Positions 35,801-43,371 of a stretch of DNA of 64,000 bases are shown here, one piece after another. The DNA is taken from NCBI GenBank assembly GCA_025267735.1, contig CM046297.1, forward strand, positions 16,022,011-16,086,010, read 5' to 3'. The notes below the pieces were generated by a model that was given only the letters and a program-made list of their open reading frames with translations, ran no database searches and was not told where the DNA came from. This stretch comes from Mactra quadrangularis (taxonomy: Eukaryota > Mollusca > Bivalvia > Venerida > Mactridae). The translations under genes were made by a program, and so were the position numbers. Position 1 is the stretch's first letter; each line of letters begins with the position of its first letter.

Positions 35801-37896
35801 GCTTAAGTTGATGTTTTTTAGCTAAAAACTTTGTGCAGGATGTATGTATGCAGAATGAAGTCAAAATAAAAATATGTGTACACAGCACTTATTGATTTAA
35901 TCTGTGTTGCATACTTTTCAGCAATAATATGTAAAACAAATCATACTGCACAGATGCATCTACTACAAACAAACCTGTTCCACAGAAAAAAAACATAAAT
36001 TCTTGTTCTGAATATAAATTATATTGACCAAATACATGTCAACCTCAGTAAAATTCCTTTTCACTTGTTCAACTTATACAGCTTAACATAATTAGTTTTG
36101 AAACAAATGATAGGATCTGTTTCGTACCTGATACATAGGAACCAAATTAAATTTGTTCAAACATCTTTGCAGAAAAGTGTCCTCAGTACTTATTTTCATT
36201 TGATGATAAAAATTTGTTTGTACTCGGAGGAATAACTGTTTCAATTATGAATATGTTACATGATAATTTATAACTGCATTTATTTTACTGATACTCTATA
36301 CCCTAAAGTAAAGAAGTCCATGCAGTCAAAGGGTACAATATTTTTTCTAAAAAGGTATCAAATGAGAAGTGTTTCTTCAGCAAATCATAATATGATTCAT
36401 AAAATATATCTCATAGTCCAAACTTACCTTTACATGTACATCAGATAGGATTCTATCAAGTTCATTAGCGTGTCTATCAGAGTCTACAATATCACCTATA
36501 ATATTACATACATCTGTGATGATCTTACCAGCATGTATATTAACTGGTGGTTCTGGCTGATCTTCTAATTTATCTTGTGTCTAAAATATACAAGTATCAG
36601 GTTAACATGGGTAAAATTTACGGCTCTACACAGGTATATGATCATTATTGAATACAGGTATTGTAAGTTTGATAGATATATCAGAGCGAAGGTTTCCTAA
36701 TCAACCATATATCAATCAAAGTTGATCATACACATTAAATTCACGTTCAAAAATATCATTAAAACTAAGCTTACCACCAAATACAAGTAAAAAACTTTGA
36801 AAAAAATCAAAACCCGGAAATTCATAAAATTTAGATCTCATAAGTCTTTTCTTACTCTTAGGAATGAAAAAAAAACAGACCTTTTGGTGTTTAAGTCATT
36901 AACTTTAGATCCAGACAAGGCTTTTTTTACTTTTAATTTCAATTTTGGACACTGTTTATCATCTGGGTTTTTTTCAATTACTTATTACCATCATCTTATG
37001 TTAAACCATACAATCAGTAACATTGCTTGAACCACAGCCAGTATTACTGTTTCGGATAAATGTGTAGAAAAATTCTAACATAGTCTTTCAATGTATATTT
37101 TCAGTAAAAAATAGTTACTGAGACACCATGTCATCTCATTTTAAGAAACTGCCCCTATCAAACTGTTACAACACTAAAATACAACTTACATCAACTAGAC
37201 CCTGTAAGACTTGGTCAGATAAGAATTTATTTAAGAAATCTATCTCCGAGTCACTGGCATCTGTAGCATCTTGTAATCTGTCTAAATTATTCTGTAACGT
37301 CTTTACAGCCACTGAAAACAAATACACATGATGTCATCCCTTATCAAAAGGAACTATATATATATAATTATGTTTGTAATATCGGCCAAAAGCTATTCAT
37401 AGCTTATTTTTAATGTTACATGTAATACTGATTATTTACACAAAAAAATTTATCTTATATTCTCTACGTAAAAAGTTTTGACTTTATTAAAGTGAAAGTA
37501 GTAATATGGTCAAAAACCACATCCCCAGCAAGGATCGAAACCAGGATCTTGCACACCATGAGTTGACTTTTACACAAAGTCACCATGAAAGTTAGCTGGA
37601 TGACGATTGAGTACAAGTGTTGCATAACATTGCAGCTACATGAATTATTTACATTGGTCATGATCAATAACAATGTAAAGATCCATGATCAAAACTTGGA
37701 TTGAAATCAAGATATTACAAACCCTGTAGGAAGAAATCATTATTTTTTGCTTAATAAAGCGCAGCCAGCTAATTTCTTTTATTTCATGAGATGGTGTATT
37801 GATAAAAAAAACATTTATTTGACAAAATGAAAACTTTGAATAATGAATATATATACCTAGGCCAGACTCATCATCTTTGTTGTATGCAGCAGGCAT
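26675..37896 (-). CDS. MPP6-like: p55-type MAGUK scaffold (MPP2/MPP6/Varicose type), whole gene
   Basis: Fourteen coding exons in transcript order: 37896-37857, 37311-37190, 36580-36428, 35740-35579, 34917-34839, 34338-34190, 33661-33530, 33051-32937, 32164-32105, 31477-31316, 29247-29045, 28475-28356, 27578-27546, 26851-26675. All junctions follow GT/AG and keep phase. The sum is 1,707 nt, or 568 residues, close to the ~540 of vertebrate MPP6. Domains run L27 region (~14-105), linker, PDZ (~145-230), SH3 (~235-310), polybasic hook (~315-340), GUK (~360-565). Such proteins tether membrane and junction partners to the cortex; insect Varicose builds septate junctions. The GUK P-loop is GAQGVGRRS, with Arg in place of the catalytic Lys, so it should bind partners rather than phosphorylate GMP. 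The ending QWVPVNWVY is typical of MPP2/MPP6 and separates it from PALS1 and MPP7. Assignment between MPP2 and MPP6 is not possible, since that split is vertebrate. Confidence 0.93.
27546..27578 (-). CDS. MPP6-like: MAGUK exon 13: 33-nt micro-exon in the GUK domain
   Basis: Acceptor tttcttacag and donor ACT|gtaagt enclose 11 codons ([11 protein letters not shown]), phase 0 on both sides. It bridges GRG and EEDFLK. Skipping would keep the frame, so regulated inclusion is possible. Vertebrate MPP6 has sequence of similar length at this GUK position. Confidence 0.8.
27905..28200 (+). repeat. Dispersed repeat F, copy in a MAGUK intron
   Basis: It is the reverse complement of the copy at 53755-54790 and contains ACAATAAATGGCAGAAATAT and the GC-rich CCAACCAACCGCCCACCCGC. 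It lies in the intron between exons 12 and 13 (transcript order). Element type is unknown. Confidence 0.7.
28356..28475 (-). CDS. MPP6-like: MAGUK exon 12: GUK core
   Basis: 40 codons, [20 protein letters not shown] followed by a charged helix ending GIGRG|gtaaat. It matches the LKVLRTxEFxPYVVFI strand of MPP2/MPP6. The acceptor and the first ~40 nt are duplicated 64 bp upstream in the intron. Confidence 0.92.
28433..28560. repeat. 64-bp tandem duplication copying the exon 12 splice acceptor
   Basis: The unit TAATAAATGGCATAAACTCG...ACTGAAAACATT appears at 28433 and again at 28497, with almost no differences (one A/G change, then divergence at the far end). In transcript sense the extra copy lies upstream and carries tgttttcag plus the first 39 nt of exon 12. 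Use of it would add 64 nt and shift the frame. Confidence 0.9.
29045..29247 (-). CDS. MPP6-like: MAGUK exon 11: GMP-binding half of GUK
   Basis: Acceptor tttcgacag and donor ACT|gtaagt. The 67 full codons include [35 protein letters not shown] and CVLDVNPT. The nucleotide-site signature S-R-P and E-(Y/F)-G-x-(Y/F)-x-G-x-x-Y-G-T is retained. It is the longest coding exon. Confidence 0.93.
29346..30738. mobile_element. 1.4-kb inverted-repeat DNA element in a MAGUK intron
   Basis: Ends CAGTGTTCAATCTAGA and TCTAGATTGAACACTG are perfect 16-bp inverted repeats. TATACT flanks both sides (29340-29345, 30739-30744). Sub-terminal sequences are GC-rich (GAGCGCGCCATTGCGCC; GGGCCCCCTCTTGGACC). CAGTG ends recall hAT elements, but the visible duplication is 6 bp rather than 8. 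I see no transposase frame. Confidence 0.82.
31316..31477 (-). CDS. MPP6-like: MAGUK exon 10: start of GUK domain
   Basis: It encodes [20 protein letters not shown] then [20 protein letters not shown] and ends ALP(H). [16 protein letters not shown] is diagnostic of MPP2/MPP6. A partial copy of its acceptor and first ~20 nt lies 108 bp upstream in the intron (31568-31602). Confidence 0.93.
31568..31602. repeat. Partial copy of the exon 10 splice acceptor
   Basis: GATCTGCTGCATCCTAATCT and the following AATTAACA repeat the start of exon 10 and its acceptor (31460-31494), 108 bp upstream in transcript sense, with a few changes. It is similar in kind to the exon 12 duplication. Confidence 0.7.
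31620..31858 (+). mobile_element. tRNA-derived SINE, family 4
   Basis: The head AGCAGTAGTCCAGTGGTGGG (A box) and TCCTGTGTTCAAATCCCAC (B box) is followed by CTTGAGCAAGAAATTTACCT, ACTCCACCCAGGTGTAAATG and a body ending near TCAATGAACTGGGAAG. A reverse fragment occurs at 62352-62420. It lies in the intron upstream of MAGUK exon 10. Confidence 0.75.
32105..32164 (-). CDS. MPP6-like: MAGUK exon 9: polybasic hook
   Basis: 60 nt encoding [19 protein letters not shown]. This basic segment between SH3 and GUK is the hook that binds protein 4.1 FERM domains in p55 MAGUKs. Phases match both neighbours (T|TG upstream, G|AT downstream). Confidence 0.88.
32784..32909. mobile_element. 126-bp foldback MITE next to MAGUK exon 8
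   Basis: Arms TCATCAACTTTGGTGTAAGA and TCTTACACCAAAGTTGATGA are almost perfect inverted repeats, extended by TTTTATTTCA/TGAAATAAAA. Its edge is 27 bp from the exon 8 donor. A separate palindrome, CAATGAAAATATAAATTT and its complement, sits at 32607-32637. Confidence 0.8.
32937..33051 (-). CDS. MPP6-like: MAGUK exon 8: second half of SH3
   Basis: It encodes [20 protein letters not shown], then [14 protein letters not shown]. The GLIPS motif is the conserved SH3 strand, and RKAFVR is the p55-family extension. Donor CTAT|gtaagt. Confidence 0.92.
33530..33661 (-). CDS. MPP6-like: MAGUK exon 7: first half of SH3
   Basis: 44 codons: [20 protein letters not shown], then [20 protein letters not shown] and WQ. 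This matches the p55 SH3 consensus (HFDYNP, LIPCKEAGL, DPNWWQ) and ends CAG|gtaatt. Confidence 0.93.
33827..34110. mobile_element. SINE family 2 copy in a MAGUK intron
   Basis: The body is AGGATTTAACGCTGTATAAC, ATTCCTGGAAAGGATAAATC, CCCTACATAATTTAGAAT, TTCATGACCAAACTC, then a tRNA-like end (ATTGAACC...TTGATCAGTAGACAAGTACAACCGAC). Read on the minus strand it starts with the head and ends in the body, as in the 51.1 kb copy. It lies between exons 6 and 7. Confidence 0.7.
34190..34338 (-). CDS. MPP6-like: MAGUK exon 6: PDZ, second half
   Basis: It encodes [18 protein letters not shown] then [31 protein letters not shown] is the conserved PDZ stretch shared with MPP2/MPP6. Donor CAA|gtatgc was chosen because the alternative AG|gtttat gives a stop after joining exon 7. 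Confidence 0.92.
34440..34640. repeat. SINE family 3 fragment
   Basis: It shares TTACAACTTAGATT, TTTGCTTCCTG or TCTGCTTCCTG, AAAGTTTCTTGCTCAAGGAA and GGGTAGGTATTGGAAGGGAT-like sequence with 59340-59515. The order is the same, so they are copies of one dispersed repeat, here in a MAGUK intron. Confidence 0.65.
34839..34917 (-). CDS. MPP6-like: MAGUK exon 5: PDZ, first half
   Basis: 26 codons: [20 protein letters not shown] then SMSDKL. With the preceding PL it forms the PLGITV ligand-binding loop. Acceptor ...tcag|GGT, donor CTGG|gtaatt. Confidence 0.9.
35579..35740 (-). CDS. MPP6-like: MAGUK exon 4: L27-PDZ linker and PDZ start
   Basis: 54 codons, [20 protein letters not shown], then an acidic linker and [14 protein letters not shown]. 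The AVL.AHD and LVGI.K elements match MPP2/MPP6. Donor TTG|gtaggt. Confidence 0.9.
36428..36580 (-). CDS. MPP6-like: MAGUK exon 3: L27 region
   Basis: 51 codons with [20 protein letters not shown] and a helical [17 protein letters not shown]. These helices form part of the L27 heteromerisation region. Acceptor ttttag, donor AAG|gtaagt. Confidence 0.85.
36618..36720. repeat. Diverged fragment of the hAT element found at 53.8 kb
   Basis: GGCTCTACACAGGTATATGA and AATACAGGTATTGTAAGTTT, then GATAGATATATCAGAGCGAA, track the left end of 53797-54542 with scattered changes. No right end or target duplication was found. It lies in a MAGUK intron. Confidence 0.6.
37190..37311 (-). CDS. MPP6-like: MAGUK exon 2: N-terminal helical region
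   Basis: It encodes [20 protein letters not shown] then [20 protein letters not shown]. This is the first L27-like helical part, corresponding to the MPP6 N-terminus. Phase 2 start joins G|TG from exon 1. Confidence 0.88.
37500..37605 (-). repeat. tRNA-like SINE fragment in MAGUK intron 1
   Basis: On the minus strand, AAGATCCTGGTTTCGATCC resembles a tRNA anticodon-to-T-loop region with a B box. No complete cloverleaf is evident. It is probably the head of a decayed SINE. Confidence 0.4.
37857..37896 (-). CDS. MPP6-like: MAGUK exon 1 (coding part) with start codon
   Basis: ATG at 37896-37894 opens [13 protein letters not shown] and ends CTAG|gtatat. The exon continues upstream as 27 nt of 5' UTR to an acceptor (ttattttcag) at 37924. 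This is the first in-frame Met joining without break to exon 2. Confidence 0.8.
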
Positions 37897-38724
37897 CTTG
37901 TTCTTTCACGAAATTTACTTAGCCTGAAAATAAACAAATTTTAATGATGTAACAGAAAATACAGGTTTATGAATTGCCACAGTGTACTTATGTAATTAAA
38001 ATTTACATATAAAAATTGTTAACATCCGAAAAAATGTTAAACACGCAGCAGGCATGTCTTGAATATTAGAGGTAGGCCTATATGTTGGCTATGTCTAAAA
38101 AATATATGTACATACAAAGTAACTATGTCTGATATAAATTATAAACACATGGTCATATTTCCTAACAACAAAGTACAATGTCCCGTCATTTTAAAGAACA
38201 CAGCCCCCATTCTAACTCAATAATTATTTCAATTTAGATAAGATAATTAAATAAGAAAAACTGCATTATGTGTGCATTCACATTAAAAGCTTGTTACAAT
38301 CTTATGCAATAAATTATGGGTAACAAGCATGTTTCGTAGGTGTAATTGTTTAGAAAACCCGGACAATCTATCTAATAAGGTTAATTGATAATTCTTCCTC
38401 GAGTTCCTATTCTTTCTGACACCGTATTAATTGGCTATTTTTTGTAATAATCAGATATCATCATGCAAACATCAGACATATGTAACCATTTTTCTCAGAC
38501 AGATCTTCCATAAACTTTCAATGTACCAAACGGCTTGGATCATAGTCTAATAGAGTCAAACTCAAAATGCAGTAAATCTTGAAAATGAAGCAAAGGATAT
38601 GGCAAGATGAGAATGTAAACAGGGGATCAACAATAAGCATCGAAGTGCAAGGCATCATAAAGCAAAAGCTAATGACAATATCAAAGTCAAAACAATACTA
38701 AGAGTAATGCTACAAACTTATTAA

Positions 38725-39260
38725 AATGCAGTTTGTTTACATCGAAACAACTACACCGACAAGTCACCTGGTTGCGTCCAACGCATGCTATACACTCTTG
38801 GCTGGGAAACCCTTACTGATAGACGTCAAATCCTCCGTCTCACGATGCTATATAAGATCATCCATCAACATGTAGAGATACCGGAAGCCAGCAACATCAT
38901 CCGCACAAGCGACAGCCGGACCAGAGGAGCCAAGAGACTTTATGTACCTTACACCAACTACACACTATACAAGACATCATTCTTTCCAAGAACAATCCAG
39001 GACTGGAATCATCTCCCAACATCAATCACAGATGTCCAATCTTTAGAGGCCTTCAAGTCTGCACTCCACGCCAGGATTGCAGCCCTGCCTCCATCTCTCG
39101 CGTAGACAGTTCACGGGTGTAAATAGTTTTAATCTGTAAATACCATGCTATTTTTAAATGTAAATAAATACGTTGAGTAACTGTCTTGCTCAACCTCCCG
39201 TGGGACTAATCACAATCCAGCCTGGATTCCTGTCCCTAACCAGGAAGATGATGATGATGA
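38725..39260 (+). mobile_element. 3' fragment of a non-LTR retrotransposon (LINE)
   Basis: An open frame from 38725 to a stop at 39103-39105 encodes the C-terminal part of LINE reverse transcriptases: NNYTDKSPGCVQRML, LGWETLTDRRQILRLTMLYK, SFFPRTIQDWNHLPTSI and SLEAFKSAL. It is heavily 5'-truncated, and a short (GAT)n tail sits at 39246-39266. Truncation plus a microsatellite-like tail is usual for dead-on-arrival LINEs. It lies antisense in the first intron of the MAGUK gene. Confidence 0.85.
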
Positions 39261-39457
39261 TGATGAAAACTTCATTTCCTGTTTCGGTCGGCCATTTTGG
39301 GAAGATACGCTCGCGAAATCTAGTTTTAGCTCCACGTCGTAAGAAATCCCGACACACAGGGGGTGCATACGTTCACGAAACAACATTAAACTAGTTTGCA
39401 CTAACGATTCTAGTTGATCGTTTTGCTAACGAGACAAAAACTGTTGAATTATCTTAC

Positions 39458-39560
39458 CTGAACAAGATTCTGACGCGGTGAACATTACACACCTGAAGTC
39501 ACGTGACTAAATAGCTTTGTAACGATTACGCTGATTGGCTAATTTTGCCAAGGTGAGATT
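39458..39560 (-). promoter_or_regulatory. Likely first non-coding exon and promoter of the MAGUK gene
   Basis: On the minus strand, GAATCTTGTTCAG|gtaagat is a good donor. It would pair with the acceptor before the start-codon exon at 37924. Just upstream are a palindromic E-box, GTCACGTGAC (39498-39507), and a CCAAT box (ATTGG at 39534-39538 on the plus strand). No TATA box is clear. The start site is probably between the E-box and the donor. Confidence 0.5.
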
Positions 39561-39594
39561 CCTGAATTCACTGTGTATAACCGGTATGACTTAA

Positions 39595-40330
39595 CAGCGA
39601 ATAGGACTCCTAATTGCGAATAAAGTGCGAATAGGACTTTATTCTTCAAATAACTCTAAATATACTGGTCATATGTAGACCAAATATTGTTTATTTACTT
39701 TAATAAAGTCATTTCGAAAGGGTTCAACTTATAAAATATTTTTTCTGTGAAAAAATAAAGTTTTTATCCAAGATAATATAGATATTTTCGAGTCATACTC
39801 GCCTACGACCTATAATAGGCTATATGCGAATATGACTTTGAGTTTCATATCGTAGTCTAAAATGAAAAATGTTGAAAATATATGTTTAAATCAAATTAAT
39901 ATTTACTATTGAAAAATGTTTATTAGCTAAAATATTTGATAAATAAACCATAGAACTTTTGGTTTTATACTGCGAGGAATGTAAGTAAAAAACATATAAA
40001 ATGAAAAATCTCCTATTTGCTCAGTATCCCAAAAATAGATCATATTCGCTCAACGTTATTCTATGAACGAATATGACTTTTAGCTTTGCGAATATGACAT
40101 TTATGATGTTGTTAAAAGACTCAATAAGTTAAAATTGAACGTTCAATTTCAATTACTTAATATTAAAAAATGTATATGTGCGAGAATTTTCAATGAATAA
40201 TTGTTTATTTTTGTGTTTAGACTATATTACTCATCTCATATTCGCGCAGTTATTAAAATAGATCATATTCGCACAGCGTTGATTAAAACAACGAATACGA
40301 CTATGACTACGCTTATATGACTTTGAATAT
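39595..40330. repeat. Block of CGAATATGAC / GTCATATTCG motifs
   Basis: GCGAATAGGAC, GCGAATATGACTTT, ACGAATATGACTTT, ATCATATTCGC and variants recur in both orientations over about 730 bp. Two near-identical palindromic units occur: ATCATATTCGCTCAACGTT and ATCATATTCGCACAGCGTT. There is no ORF. It may be a composite or decayed satellite-like repeat upstream of the MAGUK promoter. Confidence 0.55.
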
Positions 40331-40476
40331 ATGCATTATTGCCCTCATACATATATGTAAATATGATGAAAATAAATCTATCAATCTACGTATTACATCA
40401 TGATAGGTTCACCTCGATTCACTAAACTTTTAGCGTAAAAAACGAATTGACTGACACTGGTTGTAGCATTGTATAA

Positions 40477-40757
40477 CAGGGACGGATCCAGGGGGGGGGT
40501 CCGAACTGTGCCTGTCTGTTAGTGTATTTAGATCTTTACTGTAAGTCATTTTCAAGTATCATGAAGCAACTTATATCGGTGATTAATAAAAATTTAAATG
40601 GTTATGCTATTTTTATTATCAATATGTTGCATTATTCTGCAAATAATGTATAATGTTAATGTGGTTTGAAAGTTTGGACCCTCCTAGAAAAGTTCGGACC
40701 CCCCCCCCCCCCTTAGAAAAGTTTGGACCCCCAGAAAAAATCCTGGATCCGCCCCTG
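40477..40757. mobile_element. GGATCC-ended MITE, copy 1
   Basis: The ends are CAGGGACGGATCCAGG and CCTGGATCCGCCCCTG. The interior has TGTCTGTTAGTGTATTTAGA, AAGTCATTTTCAAGTATCATG, and long C and G runs. There are two further copies at 41111-41383 and 48288-48573. TIRs of CAGGGGCGGATCC type suggest a DNA transposon; the target duplication is unclear. Confidence 0.8.
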
Positions 40758-41110
40758 AATATGATTAACCAAAGACATATACTGTTCCAGTTTTAATTTG
40801 TAGATAACCTTGCATGAAGAATTGCTCTCAACCTCATCAAATTTGATCCTATAAACGATACTGTTATACGATCTGACGTCCTTGTTGTGACTCTCGGGTC
40901 CATTTGGAACTCCCAGGCGATTTTCTACGAAGATGTAGAGGAGCAGAACGATCCTGAATCGGAAACTCTACCTAAGTAAACCTAAGTAAGTGTGTAGGAT
41001 ATGACGCTGACTTCAAAGGTGACTGTAACCAACAGATCATTCATAAGACCCGGTAAATTTTGCGTAGAAAATCGACAAAGAGTTCCAAATGTTCCAAATG
41101 TCACGGGTCA

Positions 41111-41383
41111 TAGGGGCGGATCCAGGATTTTTTTAGGGGGGTCCGAACTTTTTCTAAGGGGGTCCAAACTTTCGGACCACAACCACATTATACACATTTT
41201 GCAGAATAATGCAACTTATTAATAATAAAAACTACAAAACCATTAAATCTATGTTAAGCACCAAGAAAAATTGCTTCATGCTACTTAAAAATGACTTACA
41301 GTCAAAAAATACACTAATGAACAGGTACACTTTGGAAGTTCCAGGGGGTCCGTACCCCCTGACCCCTCCGCTAGATCCGCCTA
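41111..41383. mobile_element. GGATCC-ended MITE, copy 2 (inverted)
   Basis: It begins TAGGGGCGGATCCAGGATTT and ends GATCCGCCTA, with the interior reversed relative to copy 1. GGGTCA is present on both sides, at slightly different distances, and could be the remains of a target duplication. The open frames across it are by-products of the element. Confidence 0.8.
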
Positions 41384-42913
41384 TGGGTCAGCATAGAATT
41401 AACAAGCCTAAACAGCAAGTTGCTTTTACGTTTCTTTATGTAACGTCACAATGAAGTTGCATGATTATGTTATGTTAAATCTAGTTGCTGCGGAATATTC
41501 CTCATTCTCTGATATTGTTTCACACAAGGAAATTGCGTAACTTAACTTCGGATGTCTATCCAAATTAAAATATTTTAGTGTGATATCACTGTGTGATAAT
41601 GAAAGTGTGCTAGACAGTGAGAATAACCTGGGTTTATAAACCATCAGATTTTCTGTTGCGGTAAACAGTGGAAGGCTTAAGTCGTTTGACTTCAATGAGA
41701 TTGAGTCAGTACCATTTTTGGATTTATGTGCAAAAATTAAATTGGAATAGGATAAAAAAAAAACAAGCAAACAACAAAAATTAAGCACTTCACACATTTT
41801 AATTTCAAAATGCAAATTTTATTCACAAGCACAATGACCAAAAGGCTGCCATCACGGTCCCGAACAAAAGACAAGGTACATACGTACACACATAATTATC
41901 GAACATGTATGTAAACAACCGATACGTGGTGTCTTTGGTCCAAGGCCGCGTAGACCACGTTCACGCTGGCTTATATGAACTTTGACAAATTTATTTACTG
42001 AAGTAATTAGCACAAATGTATTTTTCCATTGTACGAAATAAAACATTGACAATATTGCATTCTAATCTAGAATTCAATCAAAATGATATGCTTTTGTGAT
42101 TATACATCAAGTATAAAATATACGAGCAGAAAAGTGGTAAATATATAAATTCTGTGAAGAAATGGATAAACAGAGATAGTCGTCAAACTTTCTTATTGTT
42201 TAATTGCCAACCTTACAACCAAGGATTCTATATAGCAGGGATTTGTAACCAAGTGCTTTTTTTAATTTCGTCGGTCGTCACTGTATATAACTGGCTGAAG
42301 CAGACTGTACAAACTATTACAGAGTTTAAAAACTTGATTTATGTTTTTGTACATGTCTTCCATGCAACTTGTGAATGTGTCTGAAGTTTTTGACAAAAAT
42401 TGTTGCAATTATGACCGAAAATATGACTTTAGGTGATGTAAAATGGGGCTAAAAATGGCAGACCGGCGGGAAAATGCATTCTTTTGTGAACAGTCTGTGG
42501 GCGTAATTTACCTCAAAATCATCTAGAAACACATTTTTCCTGACATTTATGTCAATTTGAATGGTACTGGTACAAAATTTCATGTGAATATCTTTATTTA
42601 AACTTGTTATACTTGTTTTTACGTAAGGGCCGAAATAATAGCGACGACAGTGAAATTTGATGAAAATCTATTACATTTACTTATCGTTACAAATCCCTGT
42701 TATATAAAATCCCTGTTACAACCAAACATTTAAAAATCCAAAATGACAGAACCAAAAGTCTTAGTATTTTTTACATGCACATTTGTATATAATTTTTAGA
42801 ACTAATAAAAAAACCAACGTTCTTTTGGATTACTTCCTTGACTTGATTAATTTATGTATTTTAAGTAGCAGTTTCAAAAATAAATATTCAGCTAACTTAT
42901 ATCAAGAGACTTC

Positions 42914-43061
42914 GGGCGAGTTTCCTAAACATATCGCTAGCTAGCGCTTTGTGCCCTGGTATCCTCGTTACATCCAAAGGAATACGTATGTGATTTTAAA
43001 ATAAGGGTACCAGAGTGGGGGACAAAGCGCTAGTTATCAATATGCTTTGGAAACTAGCCCC
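42914..43061. mobile_element. 148-bp foldback MITE
   Basis: Inverted arms of about 45 bp: GGGCGAGTTTCCTAAACATA, then CTAGCGCTTTGT; the right arm has ACAAAGCGCTAG and TTTGGAAACTAGCCC. It lies just downstream of the small secreted-protein gene. Confidence 0.75.
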
Positions 43062-43184
43062 ATTTTTAAGTACGGTTAGGTAAAAAGTGAAGGTGCTAAA
43101 AACAAAGTAAAATAAATGCAGAACACAACGATCATCAACATATGTTTTTTTCTAAATCAAATATCAAGAGCGCCTAGTGGTTTA

Positions 43185-43371
43185 CTAAACCAATCTGTTA
43201 AAAAGCATCCAAAATTTCCAGAATTCTTTCATTGACTGTCTCCTTGTTGTTTTTTCAACAACGGTAGATGCTGTCGTCATGGGAGAAGTTGTCGTAGGAA
43301 GGGGTGTCGTTTTGTCACCATATTTGTCGGAGGTACCTCTTATACCTCCATCAGCAGTAAACCAAGTCTCA
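43185..43371 (-). CDS. Secreted-protein gene, exon 3
   Basis: Acceptor tatgcttacag|TGAGAC. It encodes ETWFTADGGIRG, the Thr-rich segment and the Trp-rich C-terminus, with stop TAG at 43185-43187. A minisatellite lies directly upstream in the intron. Confidence 0.6.

Noticed and set aside
41001..41454. Plus-strand ORFs with Gly- and Pro-rich pieces
   Set aside because: They are generated by the G/C-run MITE at 41111-41383.
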